A DNA stretch of 64,000 nucleotides from CAWDVK01 sp963805715 (GCA_963805715.1 CAWDVK010000017.1:186001-250000); one strand, 5' to 3'; shown: positions 29,701 to 38,420, counted from the first letter of the stretch. Notes: generated from the letters alone by a model not told the origin. Numbers and translations are program-made.

Positions 29701-30101
29701 TCGATGACCCAGTCGTCGTCGAGGTCGCTCAGCAGGTCCCCCCGGCACAGGTCCAGCGCCGCCTCCGGCTGTCCCTGCGCGACGAGCCGCCGGAATTCCG
29801 GCAGGTCCACCCACAGGCCCTCGCCCGCCAGGGTGACGGTGTCGCGATCGGTGGCCAGGTAACTGCCGAAGCCGGGACCGAGCGCCGAGCGCAGCGACCA
29901 GACGGCGCTGCGCAGGCTGGCCCGGGCGCTGACATCGAGCACGTCGGGCCAGAACAGCCCGGCCAGCCGGGACCGGTGATGGCGGCCGGAATTGACCGCG
30001 AGCCAGCTCAGAAGCGCCCGGGCCCGTCTGCTGGGCGGAAGCTCCGCTCTTGTCCCGGCTAGCCGCACTTCTAGCTCGCCGATCACGCGGATCTCAAGCA
30101 T
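26769..30101 (-). CDS. AfsR/SARP-type regulator with BTAD and AAA-ATPase/TPR domains
   Basis: This 1110-residue regulator starts at ATG 30101 (MLEIRVIGELEV); an ATG four codons earlier is possible. In order it has an OmpR-like winged helix (residues about 1-95), a bacterial transcriptional activator domain (to about 240), a P-loop ATPase with GEGGVGKTRLV near residue 280, and a long Ala/Leu-rich TPR-like C-terminus. The layout is that of AfsR/LAL-like activators of secondary metabolism or catabolic genes. It is co-transcribed with an SRPBCC gene and divergent from an NTF2-like/cupin pair, the nearest likely targets. Confidence 0.9.
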   Translation of the reverse strand: MLEIRVIGELEVRLAGTRAELPPSRRARALLSWLAVNSGRHHRSRLAGLFWPDVLDVSARASLRSAVWSLRSALGPGFGSYLATDRDTVTLAGEGLWVDLPEFRRLVAQGQPEAALDLCRGDLLSDLDDDWVIEARQDLDRDVAGALAELADRASSAGDRAAAVAWARRRTALCPLDESAAAALISACIQAGDGSAALEAFARLQQRLDSELGVPVSARTAALVGQLRREPARPGQPEPERRIAPPAGLVGREQDFGLLAGAWQAARTGSGGTVVLEGEGGVGKTRLVEELQAAARRASPAAAGVTGVTTAGPGQMAPFAIWTDALSDLLALTGQPPGDQDWRPDLARIVPALGRPAGESGPRRGGADPQLERVQLCEAVVQFLGWASRQAPVLLALEDLHLADAASLELAAYAGRRLARLPMLIVLTRRRLPARPDFDAVLGALRSRGVLAAEIELRPLPDGDIRRLVRATADLPAGTVEQIARLAGGSPLLAVEAARAATRDGASLSAGLSGAARLAMSRLSGPARMFLEFAAAAGRSLDRSEVASIPLPNPARAAAEALGSGLLRVDDGRTGFRHALLREAVYQDIPDPIRARLHAELARLLRKLGQQPDARGPAGRNSRRGPRAAEIARHLRLAGHDEQAISQLVLAAQDARSVAAMAEAAGFLAEALAIDARDPELLVELAEVQAFRGLQEESDRAFGLALEQIPPQDAGALISAWLRRGRWLRGGICHPRESRRSYQNALDVLDRDPGSERLGRAEVLAGMAWAEAVAGDPAAVDELLAETDRILGGDRPDDLLAHDIGVARGHALIRAGRFTESFGPLIAASAAAGRAGRPDMAYSCLSNAASAAACAGDIGRALDFADRCLPLVVPNGLLRLSVNAQVARSALLRRLGRLAEASQACDAAAGYADRVGLPELDGLVAQERGLLALARADPAAAAAELASALASWAPVSRSATRLRLAEALALAGQAAAAEAELRNVALEPVTPSDFPATLVAQMSRLQGLIAAARGDTALAERRLSESLAGWQRIARRPDSQQAGAGYVASLIDLGRPPISSLVEPAREMAAVRAELAALRDRVTAAAITGGAASARPAGPAVRGPDPESQA

Positions 30102-30250
30102 GGCTGCCCTCATTCTAGGTTCGGGCGACCCGGACGCCAGCGCTACTCGCCCGCCATCTGCCCTGCTAGCTGGGCTTTGACGGTCCGTTGACGGTCGCGG
30201 GGAATCGTCGGGGCCAGGAGTTCAGCGCACCGCCGACAGGAGGCACCCAG

Positions 30251-30628
30251 ATGAGCACCAGCCAGATGACCCCGGTCACCCAGTCCTTCGACGCCGAGGC
30301 GTTCCGCCGCGGCATCGAGGAGCGGGACGCAGCGATGCTGCTCGGCCAGTACGCCGAGGACGCCGAGCTGCAGGTCGTGGACCGCAACGATCAGCCCAGC
30401 CACCCGAGGACGATCCGCGGCCGCGCGGCGATCGGTGAGTACCTCGCCGATGTCTGCGGCCGTGACATGACGCACAAGATCGAGCGGCTCGTGGTGGGCC
30501 GCGACGGCGCGGCGTTCGTGCAGGCCTGCCAGTACCCGAGCGGGGCGCGCGTGCTGTGCACGGCCGTGCTCGACCTGGCCGGCGGCCTGATCACCCGGCA
30601 GTACGGCGTACAGGCCTGGGACGAGTGA
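30251..30628 (+). CDS. NTF2-like (SnoaL-like) protein
   Basis: ATG 30251 is preceded by GGAGG at about 30237-30241, which decides the start over an earlier in-frame one. The 125-residue product has the NTF2-like beginning FRRGIEERDAAMLLGQYAED and a C-terminal sheet ending GVQAWDE. Such proteins are often small enzymes or ligand-binding proteins. It is divergent from the SARP-type regulator and 52 bases before a cupin gene, with which it may form an operon. Confidence 0.8.
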   Translation: MSTSQMTPVTQSFDAEAFRRGIEERDAAMLLGQYAEDAELQVVDRNDQPSHPRTIRGRAAIGEYLADVCGRDMTHKIERLVVGRDGAAFVQACQYPSGARVLCTAVLDLAGGLITRQYGVQAWDE

Positions 30629-30680
30629 CCAGTCCGCGCCACCACCCCCCAAACCGATATCAGCAGGCAGGAGAGGAATC

Positions 30681-31037
30681 ATGGCAACGGCAGAGCACCG
30701 GGACTTCGCGAAGGCCGACGAGGTCCGCACCTTCACCAACGGCCAGCTGGAGCTGCTGCACATCGGCGGCAGTGACATCGGCCGGCTGGTCCTGCAGCCC
30801 GGCTGGCGCTGGTCCGAGCACGTCAGGCCGCTGGCCGGCACCGACTGGTGCGAGGCACCGCACTTCCAGTACCACGTATCCGGCAAGCTGCGGATCGAGA
30901 TGGCCGACGGCACCGAGTTCGACGCCCTCCCCGGCCAGGTCACGGCGCTGCCCTCGGGCCACGACGCCTGGGTCGTCGGCGACGAGCCGGCCGTGATCGT
31001 GGACTGGTGGGGCGCCAGCAACTACGCCAGGGGCTGA
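30681..31037 (+). CDS. Cupin-domain protein
   Basis: The 118-residue product has a single cupin barrel: segment HFQYHVSGKLRIEMADGTE followed by PGQVTALPSGHDAWVVGDE. His and Glu positions suggest metal binding. Ribosome site AGGAGAGG precedes the ATG. It lies downstream of the NTF2-like gene. Function is unknown; small cupins like this often act on or sense metabolites. Confidence 0.8.
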   Translation: MATAEHRDFAKADEVRTFTNGQLELLHIGGSDIGRLVLQPGWRWSEHVRPLAGTDWCEAPHFQYHVSGKLRIEMADGTEFDALPGQVTALPSGHDAWVVGDEPAVIVDWWGASNYARG

Positions 31038-31049
31038 CCAGCCCCTGGC

Positions 31050-31433
31050 CCAGGACGCCCGGGCCGGGACGACCGGATACGGGCCTGGTCACGTACGTCA
31101 CGTAGTCGGCCGGCTCCAGGAGGTGATGTCCCCACTGGCCGATGAACGAGCGGGGCCACAGGTCCGCGACGGTGGCCGGGTCCAGGACCGGCAGCGGCGG
31201 GCTGGCCGGCGCGGCGCTCGCGGTGAAGCGGCGGTAGCCCTCGCGGGCGGCCAGGCCGGCCCCGCTCAGGTCCGCGGTGCTGTACGCGCACAGGCGGCGT
31301 GCGCCGTGCCGGCGCGCCGCGCTGGCCAGCTCGGCAGCAGCCCGGTATCTCCCGGATCCAGCTTGCACTCGGCGATCAGCTCCCCGGCTGGGGAGCGCGC
31401 GTACTGCAGGCGGCTCGAGGCGCTAACGGTCAC
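31050..31433 (-). pseudogene. Uncharacterised frameshifted reading frame
   Basis: A possible start GTG 31433 reads VTVSASSRLQYARSPAGEL, and after a frame change near 31350 the sequence continues as RYRAAAELASAARRHGARRL and WPRSFIGQWGHHLLEP. Codon choice in each part is typical of real genes here. It may be an acetyltransferase-like protein, but I cannot place it. Confidence 0.3.
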
Positions 31434-31496
31434 CGGTACCTCCCGTTCCCGTGCCTGCCAGGCGGGGCAATCTCATGTCCGGATGGGCGGGCCCCG

Positions 31497-31886
31497 TCAG
31501 GCGGCCGGGGCGACGGAGGCGCCCTCGACGCCGTGCCGGGCCAGGGCCGCGGCCACGAAGCCGCCGGACTTCATCCGCTCGACGAACCCGGCAGCGCCTG
31601 CGCCGCCGCTTCGCCGCGCGCGGCGGGCAGCGCCATCGCCTGCTCGATCACCATGAAGCGGCCGGGCAGCATGCGCAGCGAACGGGTCCTGGCCGGCCCA
31701 TCCCTCCAGCACCTGGCGGATGCGCGCGGCGACCTGCGCCCGGCCGGCCTGCACGGCCTGCAGCACCGCGGCGGCGCCGGCCACCCGCTCGAGCCGGGCG
31801 GCCCGCAGCTCGCGCGACAGGTACAGGTCATAGGCGCTGCCCTGGCCTACCGCCACCCGGTTCGCCGGGCGGTCCACCTCGGCGCC
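31497..31886 (-). pseudogene. Solute-binding protein (family 3) C-terminal remnant
   Basis: Segments GQGSAYDLYLSREL, LQAVQAGRAQVAARI and, in another frame, MLPGRFMVIEQAMALPAARG, then FVERMKSGGFVAAALARHG, follow the order of the C-terminal half of amino-acid-type ABC binding proteins. The N-terminal half and signal peptide are missing, and two frame changes occur within the fragment. Confidence 0.55.
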
Positions 31887-31899
31887 GTCGCGCAGCGCG

Positions 31900-31957
31900 G
31901 AACTGCTGGGCACCGGCCGCGGCGTACGCCTCGTCCTCGTCGAGGGTTTCCCGCGTG
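31900..31957 (-). pseudogene. FtsH C-terminal tail remnant
   Basis: Reading leftward gives RETLDEDEAYAAAGAQQF, matching the tail of the decayed ftsH at 25.3 kb (DPETLDEDEAYGAAGI). It directly adjoins the second hdeD copy, showing that the hdeD-ftsH neighbourhood exists twice. Confidence 0.5.
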
Positions 31958-31969
31958 GCCTGGCTCAGG

Positions 31970-32510
31970 CCGGTTCTTTTCCCGCATGGCGGCGTGCAGA
32001 GTCTTGCCGGTCCGGCGCAGCTCGATGCCCTGGACGAGCATCCAGGCCCCGTAGGTGGTTGAGCAGGCCGAGCAGCAGCGCTAGTGCGACTGTGCCGGTG
32101 CCGGGGCGGGCGCATAGCGCCACGCCGGACGCGGCCGTGACCAGCCCGCCCGGGACGTGCGTCGCCCGTGTCCCGGCTAGCTCGCCCCTGGAAGGCGGCG
32201 GCGATCTCGGCGATGACCGCCCGCAGGCCCACGATCAGCACCAGTACCAGCGCGGTCGGCCCCGGCCACGCCAGGGCGGCCATGCCGGCGGCCAGGCCGG
32301 CCGGCCCGAGCAGCAGGTGCCCGATGACCGGCCCGGCCGTGGCGCTGCTGAACGCCCGCGCCGCCTGCAGGCCGGCGGCGATGAACGCGTCACGGCGAAC
32401 AGGATGACCAGCGCGGGCACCGTGACCGCGGGCCAGGCCAGCGCGATGATCCCGACCGCCAGGGCCAGGTTGCCGCGCACGATCAGGGACGTGCTCAGTG
32501 ACTTGAACAT
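31970..32510 (-). pseudogene. Second HdeD-family gene, frameshifted
   Basis: The start MFKSLSTSLIVRGNLALAVG closely matches the intact hdeD at 24.1 kb. After LALVILFAV-like sequence a deletion shifts frame near 32400; the rest of the six-helix protein continues in other frames to ELRRTGKTLHAAMREKN near 31975. The copy cannot yield a full product as read. Confidence 0.7.
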
Positions 32511-32573
32511 GACAGGTCCCTTCGCTCGCTGCCCTGGGACGGCCGGAGTGCTTGATATTCGCCAGGCCAGGAC

Positions 32574-32602
32574 TTGACAATAGTATGATCATAACTGATG
32601 AT
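32574..32602 (+). promoter_or_regulatory. Candidate promoter of the catabolic operon, copy of 24194-24222
   Basis: TTGACA, a 17-base spacer and GATGAT match the arrangement at 24.2 kb, with CATAACTGATGAT shared. It lies 52 bases before the first gene of the operon and also upstream of the broken hdeD in the other direction. Confidence 0.45.
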
Positions 32603-32654
32603 TGACTACAAGAGTGATCGTGACATTCAGTGTTTGGAAGTGAGGGAACCGATC

Positions 32655-33809
32655 ATGACGGCAGATCTGAGCCCGGTCCGAGTCCCGTCGCCGGAGGGGC
32701 CGAGGGAAGACCCGCACCGCTCGCTGCACAGCGAGACCGGGGCGCTGGCCGGGGAGCATCCGGGGCGGTCAGGCAATCCGCTGGTCAAGGTGGCCGGGCT
32801 GGCGTGGCTGGAGTTCGAGAAGCCGGACCTGGACCGGGCGGAGCGGTTCCTGACCGACTTCGGCTTCACCGTCGCCGACCGGATGCCGGACACGCTGGTG
32901 CTGCGCGGCCGGCTGGCGGCGGTGCCATGCCTGGTGGTCCGCCGCGGCCCGCGGCCCCGGTTCGCCGGGCCCGCCTTCCAGGCTGCTGCCAGGGAGGACC
33001 TGGACCGGCTGGCCCGCGGCACCGGCGGGACGGTCACGGCGCACTGGGGCGGCCACGTCGTCGCGCTGCGCGACCCCAGCGGGATCCCCGTGCGGGTCGT
33101 GCACGGCGTCCCGGAACTGCCGGCGCTGCCCGGGCGGGCCCCGCTGCCGCTGAACTTCGGGCCGGCGCCGGTCCGGGTCAACGCCACCCAGCGGCCGGCC
33201 CGGCAGGCCGCGGAGATCGAGCGGCTGGGGCACGTGGTGCTGGGCACCACCCGGTTCCGCGCCGCGCTGGACTGGTACCTGGACACGCTCGGGCTGATCG
33301 TCAGCGACTTCCTGTACCTGGACGGGCAGCGCGGCCGCGGCCCGGTGATGGCGTTCATCCGCTGCGACCTGGGCAGCGTGCCCACCGACCATCACACCCT
33401 GGCCATGCTGCTGCAGCCCGGAGCCGGCGACGTGCACTCGGCCTACCAGCTCACCGACCTGGACGAGGTCGCCGCCAGCGGACAGTACCTGCGCGAGCAA
33501 GGCTACCGGCACGCCTGGGGCATCGGCCGGCATATCCAGGGCAGCCAGATCTTCGACTACTGGCGCGACACAGACCGGCTGATGTTCGAGCATTACGCCG
33601 ACGGCGACGTGTTCGACTCCTCCGTGCCCCCCGGCTGGGCCTCGCTGTCAGTCAGCGGGCTGGCCCAGTGGGGACCCAAAGCCACCGCCGAGTTCACCGG
33701 CGCCCGCGACCCAGGTGTTGTCATCGCAGCTATCAAGGCACTGCGCGACAAGGGAAACGAGATCGATCTCGCGGCCCTGCGCGGGCTGGTCAAGGCGATG
33801 GGCTCGTGA
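32655..33809 (+). CDS. VOC-family extradiol dioxygenase
   Basis: This is a two-module glyoxalase/extradiol ring-cleavage enzyme acting on a catechol-type compound. From ATG 32655 the product is 384 residues. The likely Fe(II) triad in the second module is His193 (in LGHVVLGT), a His at 246 or 247 (DHHT) and Glu312 (FEHYADG). The first module lacks ligands, as usual. The stop overlaps the next start in a GTGA, so it is translationally coupled to the FAA hydrolase, which would act on the ring-opened product. Confidence 0.88.
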   Translation: MTADLSPVRVPSPEGPREDPHRSLHSETGALAGEHPGRSGNPLVKVAGLAWLEFEKPDLDRAERFLTDFGFTVADRMPDTLVLRGRLAAVPCLVVRRGPRPRFAGPAFQAAAREDLDRLARGTGGTVTAHWGGHVVALRDPSGIPVRVVHGVPELPALPGRAPLPLNFGPAPVRVNATQRPARQAAEIERLGHVVLGTTRFRAALDWYLDTLGLIVSDFLYLDGQRGRGPVMAFIRCDLGSVPTDHHTLAMLLQPGAGDVHSAYQLTDLDEVAASGQYLREQGYRHAWGIGRHIQGSQIFDYWRDTDRLMFEHYADGDVFDSSVPPGWASLSVSGLAQWGPKATAEFTGARDPGVVIAAIKALRDKGNEIDLAALRGLVKAMGS

Positions 33810-34774
33810 GCGCCCGGCTGGCCCGCACCGCGGACGGCTGGTGGCTGGTCACCCCGGCCGGCCTGATCCGGCTCGGCCTGCCCGCCGCCACCACCGCCGC
33901 GCTGCTGGCTGACCGGGCCGCCCTGGACGCCAGCATCGAAACGGCGCGGGTGGCAGCGGCCGCCGCGCCGCAGGACGCAGTGCCCGCGGAGTCGGTGGAC
34001 CTGCTCAGCCCGGTGACCGCGCCCGCCCGTATCGTGGCGCAGGCGGTGAATTACCGCTCGCACGCGGTCGATTCCGGCCTGGACCCGGACCAGGTCCCGC
34101 CGGCCTTCTTCCGGAAGGCCTCGCATTCGCTGACCGGCCCGGCCGGGGACATCATCCGGCCGGACGGGGTGGGGTTCCTGGACTACGAGGTCGAGCTCGG
34201 CCTGGTCATCGGGACCGACCTGCCGGTCGGCGCGACGGTGACCGAGGCGGACCTGGCCCGCTACGTCGCCGCGCTCGTGGTCGCGAACGACGTCAGCGCC
34301 CGGCAGGTCCAGCTCACCAAGACCCAGTTCTACGAGGCCAAGTCCTACCCCACCTTCACCCCGCTGGGACCGTGGCTGACCCTGGTGGACGCGGCCGGCC
34401 TGGCCCGGCTGGGCTCGCTGCGGCTGACGCTGTCGGTCAGCGGCGAGGTGCGGCAGGACAGCACCGCGGCGGACATGATCGTCCGGCCGGCCCGGGCGCT
34501 GACCCTGCTGTCCCGGTTCCAGCCGATGGCACCGGGCGACCTGCTGCTGACCGGCACGCCCGGCGGCACCGCGCTCAAGGCACCGGGGAAGATCGCCGGC
34601 CTGCTCGCCGGGCTGCTGCCCCCCGCCACCCGGTGGAAGCTGTTCTTCGGCCGGCAGGCGGCCAACCCCCGCTACCTGCACGACGGCGACGTCATCACCG
34701 CGACGATCGCCTCGCCCGACGGGCAACTCGACCTCGGCACGCAACGCAACACCGTTATCGGGAAGACGCCATGA
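33806..34774 (+). CDS. Fumarylacetoacetate-hydrolase-family protein
   Basis: FAH-family enzymes hydrolyse, isomerise or decarboxylate beta-keto or dienol acids from ring cleavage. GTG 33806 overlaps the dioxygenase stop by four bases, which fixes the start; the product is 322 residues. Metal-binding acidic residues of the family appear in DYEVELGLVIG, and the segments VVANDVSARQVQ and LLLTGTPGGTAL are characteristic. Its stop overlaps the next ATG (ATGA), continuing the coupled operon. Confidence 0.88.
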   Translation: MSARLARTADGWWLVTPAGLIRLGLPAATTAALLADRAALDASIETARVAAAAAPQDAVPAESVDLLSPVTAPARIVAQAVNYRSHAVDSGLDPDQVPPAFFRKASHSLTGPAGDIIRPDGVGFLDYEVELGLVIGTDLPVGATVTEADLARYVAALVVANDVSARQVQLTKTQFYEAKSYPTFTPLGPWLTLVDAAGLARLGSLRLTLSVSGEVRQDSTAADMIVRPARALTLLSRFQPMAPGDLLLTGTPGGTALKAPGKIAGLLAGLLPPATRWKLFFGRQAANPRYLHDGDVITATIASPDGQLDLGTQRNTVIGKTP

Positions 34775-36684
34775 TCACGCGAGAAATAAAAATGCTGCCG
34801 CGGCCGACCTCGACCTACCAGCTGCTGCTGGACGCGGCCATCGCCTGGCCGGACGGCATCGCCACGCAGTGGATCCCCGACCCGGCCGATCCCGCCCGCT
34901 GCCTGGCCTGGACCTACGCCGAGCTGGCGGGCACGGTGACGCGGATCGCCAACGCGCTGACCGCTCTGGGGGTGCGGCGCGAGGACGCGGTGACGCTCAG
35001 CAGCGCCAGCACCTCGATGCTGTACGCCGCCACCCTGGCTGCGGAGGCCGTCGGGATCGCCGCCCCGGTCAACCCCGTGCTCAGCGGCGAGCGGATCGCC
35101 GAGCTGATCCGCCGGACCGGATCACGGGTCCTGATCGCGGCCGGGCCGGAGCTGGACCCGCAGCTATGGCCACGGCTGCTCGAGGTGGGCCGCCAGGCGG
35201 GCATGACCGCGGTCCTGGCGCTGCGACCGGACGGCGCCCACGGCGAACCGCCCGCCCTGGGCCTGCCCGGTGACGAGCCTGCCAACGGTGTCCCGGACGG
35301 CCACAGGCCGGTCGTGGCCTACCTGGATGAGATGATCGCCGGGCAGCCGTCCGGCCACCTGGCCGGCGCGGACCTGCCGGAGGCAGGCGATCTCGCGGCG
35401 TTCGTGCACACCGGGGGGACCACCGGCGCCCCGAAGATCGCCGCGCACACCCACGCCAACCAGCTGGCCTGCGGCCGGGGGATCGCGCAGTGCAGCGGGC
35501 TGGCTCCCAGGGAAGGGATGCTGGGCGGGCTGCCGCTGTTCCACGTCAACGCCCTGATCGTCACCGGCATCGCCCCGATGTTCGCCGGTGCCCGGGTGGT
35601 GTGGCCGGGCCCGGTCGGCTACCGCGACAAGGCCCTCTACACCAGGTTCTGGAAGATCATCGAGCACTACCAGATCGCGGCGATGTCCGCCGTCCCCACC
35701 GTCTACGCCACCCTGGCCCAGGTCCCGGTCGACGCCGACATCAGCTCGCTGCGGCTGCCGATCGCAGGCGCGGCGCCGCTGCCGTCATCGGTGCGCGAGG
35801 CCTTCGCCGCTCACACCGGGCGGCCCCTGCTGGAGGGCTACGGGCTCACCGAGGCGACCTGCGCCAGCACCTGGACCAGGCCGGGCGAGGAACGGCCCGG
35901 ATCGGTCGGCCGCGCCCTCCCCGGGCAGCACATCAAGGCGGTCCGGATCGCCGACGACGGGTCCTGGGCGGACTGCGCCCCCGGCCAGACCGGCGTGCTG
36001 GCGATCGGCGGGCCCGCCGTGTTCGCCGGCTACGTCACCAACCCCCGCCTCGGCGGCCCCCGGGCGAGCCGGGAGGGCGTCGTCCGTGACGGCTGGCTGA
36101 ACACCGGCGACCTCGGCCGCGTCGACGCCGACGGCTACGTGTCCCTGGCCGGCCGGGCCAAGGACCTCATCATCCGCGGCGGCCACAACATCGACCCCCG
36201 GACGATCGAGGAAGCGCTGCTGGCCCACCCCGCCGTCGCCGCCGCCGCGGCCGTCGGGCGCCCCGACCGGCACTCCGGCGAGGTCCCGGTGGCCTACGTC
36301 GTCCCGGCCGGCCCCGGCCGGTTCGACGAAGCGGAACTGCTGGCCTGGGCCGGCACCGCCATCGGCGAGCCCGCCACCCGACCCAAGCACATCTATCCCA
36401 TCACCCAGATCCCGGTCACCGCGGTGGGCAAGCAGTTCAAGCCCGCGCTGGCCGCCGATGCCGCCGTCCGCTCCGTCACCGACGCCCTGGTCGCAGCGGG
36501 AATGACCAGCGCCCGGGCCACCACGGCGCACGAGGACGGACGGCTGGTCGTCACCGTGACCGGCGCGGACCCCGGCCAGGTCCGCGACGCCGTCGCCGGA
36601 TTCGCCCTCACCGTCCGCTGCGGGCCATCGCCTGCCCCCCAGACCACCCGCGAAGTGACCCGCAGAAAGGGGACACGACCGTGA
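34771..36684 (+). CDS. AMP-forming acyl-CoA synthetase
   Basis: This enzyme would activate an acid to its CoA thioester via an acyl-adenylate. The product from ATG 34771 is 637 residues. The phosphate loop HTGGTTGAPK, GYGLTEAT, LNTGDLGRVDADGY and the C-terminal GKQFKPAL with its catalytic Lys are all present. The C-terminal part is longer than in most members, by about 60 residues after the Lys segment. Overlaps with genes on both sides (ATGA and GTGA) put it inside a coupled operon. Substrate may be the acid released by the FAA hydrolase. Confidence 0.9.
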   Translation: MITREIKMLPRPTSTYQLLLDAAIAWPDGIATQWIPDPADPARCLAWTYAELAGTVTRIANALTALGVRREDAVTLSSASTSMLYAATLAAEAVGIAAPVNPVLSGERIAELIRRTGSRVLIAAGPELDPQLWPRLLEVGRQAGMTAVLALRPDGAHGEPPALGLPGDEPANGVPDGHRPVVAYLDEMIAGQPSGHLAGADLPEAGDLAAFVHTGGTTGAPKIAAHTHANQLACGRGIAQCSGLAPREGMLGGLPLFHVNALIVTGIAPMFAGARVVWPGPVGYRDKALYTRFWKIIEHYQIAAMSAVPTVYATLAQVPVDADISSLRLPIAGAAPLPSSVREAFAAHTGRPLLEGYGLTEATCASTWTRPGEERPGSVGRALPGQHIKAVRIADDGSWADCAPGQTGVLAIGGPAVFAGYVTNPRLGGPRASREGVVRDGWLNTGDLGRVDADGYVSLAGRAKDLIIRGGHNIDPRTIEEALLAHPAVAAAAAVGRPDRHSGEVPVAYVVPAGPGRFDEAELLAWAGTAIGEPATRPKHIYPITQIPVTAVGKQFKPALAADAAVRSVTDALVAAGMTSARATTAHEDGRLVVTVTGADPGQVRDAVAGFALTVRCGPSPAPQTTREVTRRKGTRP

Positions 36685-38411
36685 ACGACCAGCATCCCGC
36701 TCCCCGGGAGCCCGTCATCGTCGTCGGCGCCGGCCCGGTCGGCTGCACCGCGGCGCTCCTGCTCGCCGACTCCGGGATCCCCGTCACCTTGCTGGAACGC
36801 CACACCCAGCCCCACCCCCTGCCCCGCGCGGTGCACCTGGACGACGAGGTCGCCAGGATCCTGGACCGGATCGGCGTGAGCGAGGGATTCCTGGCCCGGT
36901 CCCGGCCCGGCAGCGGGCTGCGGCTGCTCGACGCCAGGCACCGCGTGATGGCCGAGTTCAGCCGCGACCACAGGCCAGGCGTGCACGGTTTTCCGCAGGC
37001 GAACATGTTCCACCAGCCGGACCTGGAAGAGCTGATGCTCGCCCAGGCCGAACGGCACCCGCTGATCGACTTCCGCCGCGGCGCCGAGGTGATCGGACTG
37101 GACGATGACGATGCCCTGGGCCCGCTCGCCGCGGCCCCGGTCCGGGTCCACGCCCGCATCGCCGGGCACCCGCACGCGTTCACCGGGCGGGTCGTGTTGG
37201 GCTGTGACGGCGCCGGCAGCACGATCCGGACTCTGGCCGGGATCACCATGGACGACCTCGGCTTCACCGAGCGCTGGCTCGTGGTCGACATCAAGGCCGA
37301 GACCGGCCTGGATGCCTGGGACGGGGTGGAGCAGGTCTGCGACCCCGCCCGGGCCGCCACCTTCATGCAGGTCACCGGCGACCGGTACCGCTGGGAGTTC
37401 CAGCTTCGCGACGGCGAGAACGAAGCCGGTCTGATCACCCCAGCCGCCCTCGGCCAGTTGCTGCTGCCCTGGACCGGACGCAGCGACCTGAGCGGCCTGC
37501 AGATCATCCGCAGCGCCAGCTACACCTTCCGCGCCCGGCTGGCGTCCCGCTTCCAGGCCGGGCGCGTCTTCCTGCTCGGCGACGCCGCCCACCTCACCCC
37601 GCCGTTCATCGGCCAGGGCCTGGCCGCCGGGCTGCGCGACGCCGACAACCTGGCCTGGAAGCTCGCGCACGTGCTCACCGGCCGGGCCGGGGCCGGCCTG
37701 CTCGCCAGCTACGACGCCGAACGCCGCCCGCACGCCAAGGCCATGGTGAAAAAGGCCGTCAGGGTCGGCTGGGCGATGACCGGCGGCCAGGACCGGGCCG
37801 CCGCCATCCGCCAGATCGCCCTGGCCGCCGCCGTCCGCAGCGAACGCGCCTGCCAGGCCATGGGCTCCACCGCGACGCCGCGGCTGAAGACCGGCGCCCT
37901 GCAGCACGCCCCCCGGCGCCTCCTCCCGTCCCGCATCCCCGCCGCGCTGCGAGTCGGCGGCCTGATCCCCAACCCGCTAGTGTCCACCGGTGACAGCACG
38001 CCCGTCCGGCTGGACGCGATCCTGGCCGGACGCACCGCCGTGCTGACCACGCGGCAGCCCGACGCCGAGCTGGTGGATTTCTGCCGCCACCTCAGCCTCG
38101 TCCTGGTCCGGGTCAGCAGCACAGCACCCGGCACCGGAACCCCCGGACGACCCGGCGCGGGCCCAGACGCCGGCTGGATCGACGTCTATCTCGCCAGCGA
38201 CAGACGACCCGCGGGCCTGCAGGTCCTGGCGGGCAACCCGGCGCTGACCGTCATCGTTCGCCCCGACCGCGTGGTCGCGGCGGTCGATCCCCGGAACCGG
38301 CTGCCACGCCTGCCCTGGCCCATCCCGGCCACCACCGTGCCCGGGCGCCCGGCCACGGCTCACCCGCCAGCTCATCCCGATCCCGCCGGTCCATTGCCGG
38401 CCGCGCGCTAG
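36681..38411 (+). CDS. FAD-dependent aromatic hydroxylase (MhpA-like)
   Basis: This is a class A flavoprotein monooxygenase that would hydroxylate a phenolic compound to give the catechol for ring cleavage. The 576-residue product from GTG 36681 has the dinucleotide fold VVGAGPVGC near residue 17, the DG motif in GCDGAGSTIR, and the second FAD motif LLGDAAHLTPP. A C-terminal thioredoxin-like domain follows, as in MhpA and PheA-type enzymes. Its start overlaps the synthetase stop. Confidence 0.9.
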   Translation: MNDQHPAPREPVIVVGAGPVGCTAALLLADSGIPVTLLERHTQPHPLPRAVHLDDEVARILDRIGVSEGFLARSRPGSGLRLLDARHRVMAEFSRDHRPGVHGFPQANMFHQPDLEELMLAQAERHPLIDFRRGAEVIGLDDDDALGPLAAAPVRVHARIAGHPHAFTGRVVLGCDGAGSTIRTLAGITMDDLGFTERWLVVDIKAETGLDAWDGVEQVCDPARAATFMQVTGDRYRWEFQLRDGENEAGLITPAALGQLLLPWTGRSDLSGLQIIRSASYTFRARLASRFQAGRVFLLGDAAHLTPPFIGQGLAAGLRDADNLAWKLAHVLTGRAGAGLLASYDAERRPHAKAMVKKAVRVGWAMTGGQDRAAAIRQIALAAAVRSERACQAMGSTATPRLKTGALQHAPRRLLPSRIPAALRVGGLIPNPLVSTGDSTPVRLDAILAGRTAVLTTRQPDAELVDFCRHLSLVLVRVSSTAPGTGTPGRPGAGPDAGWIDVYLASDRRPAGLQVLAGNPALTVIVRPDRVVAAVDPRNRLPRLPWPIPATTVPGRPATAHPPAHPDPAGPLPAAR

Positions 38412-38420
38412 GAGGTTCGG

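Noticed and set aside
26445..30062. A 1205-codon open frame on the plus strand
   Set aside because: It is antisense to the SARP-type regulator, has an Arg/Gly/Pro-rich composition and no family motif. Long shadow frames are expected at this GC content.
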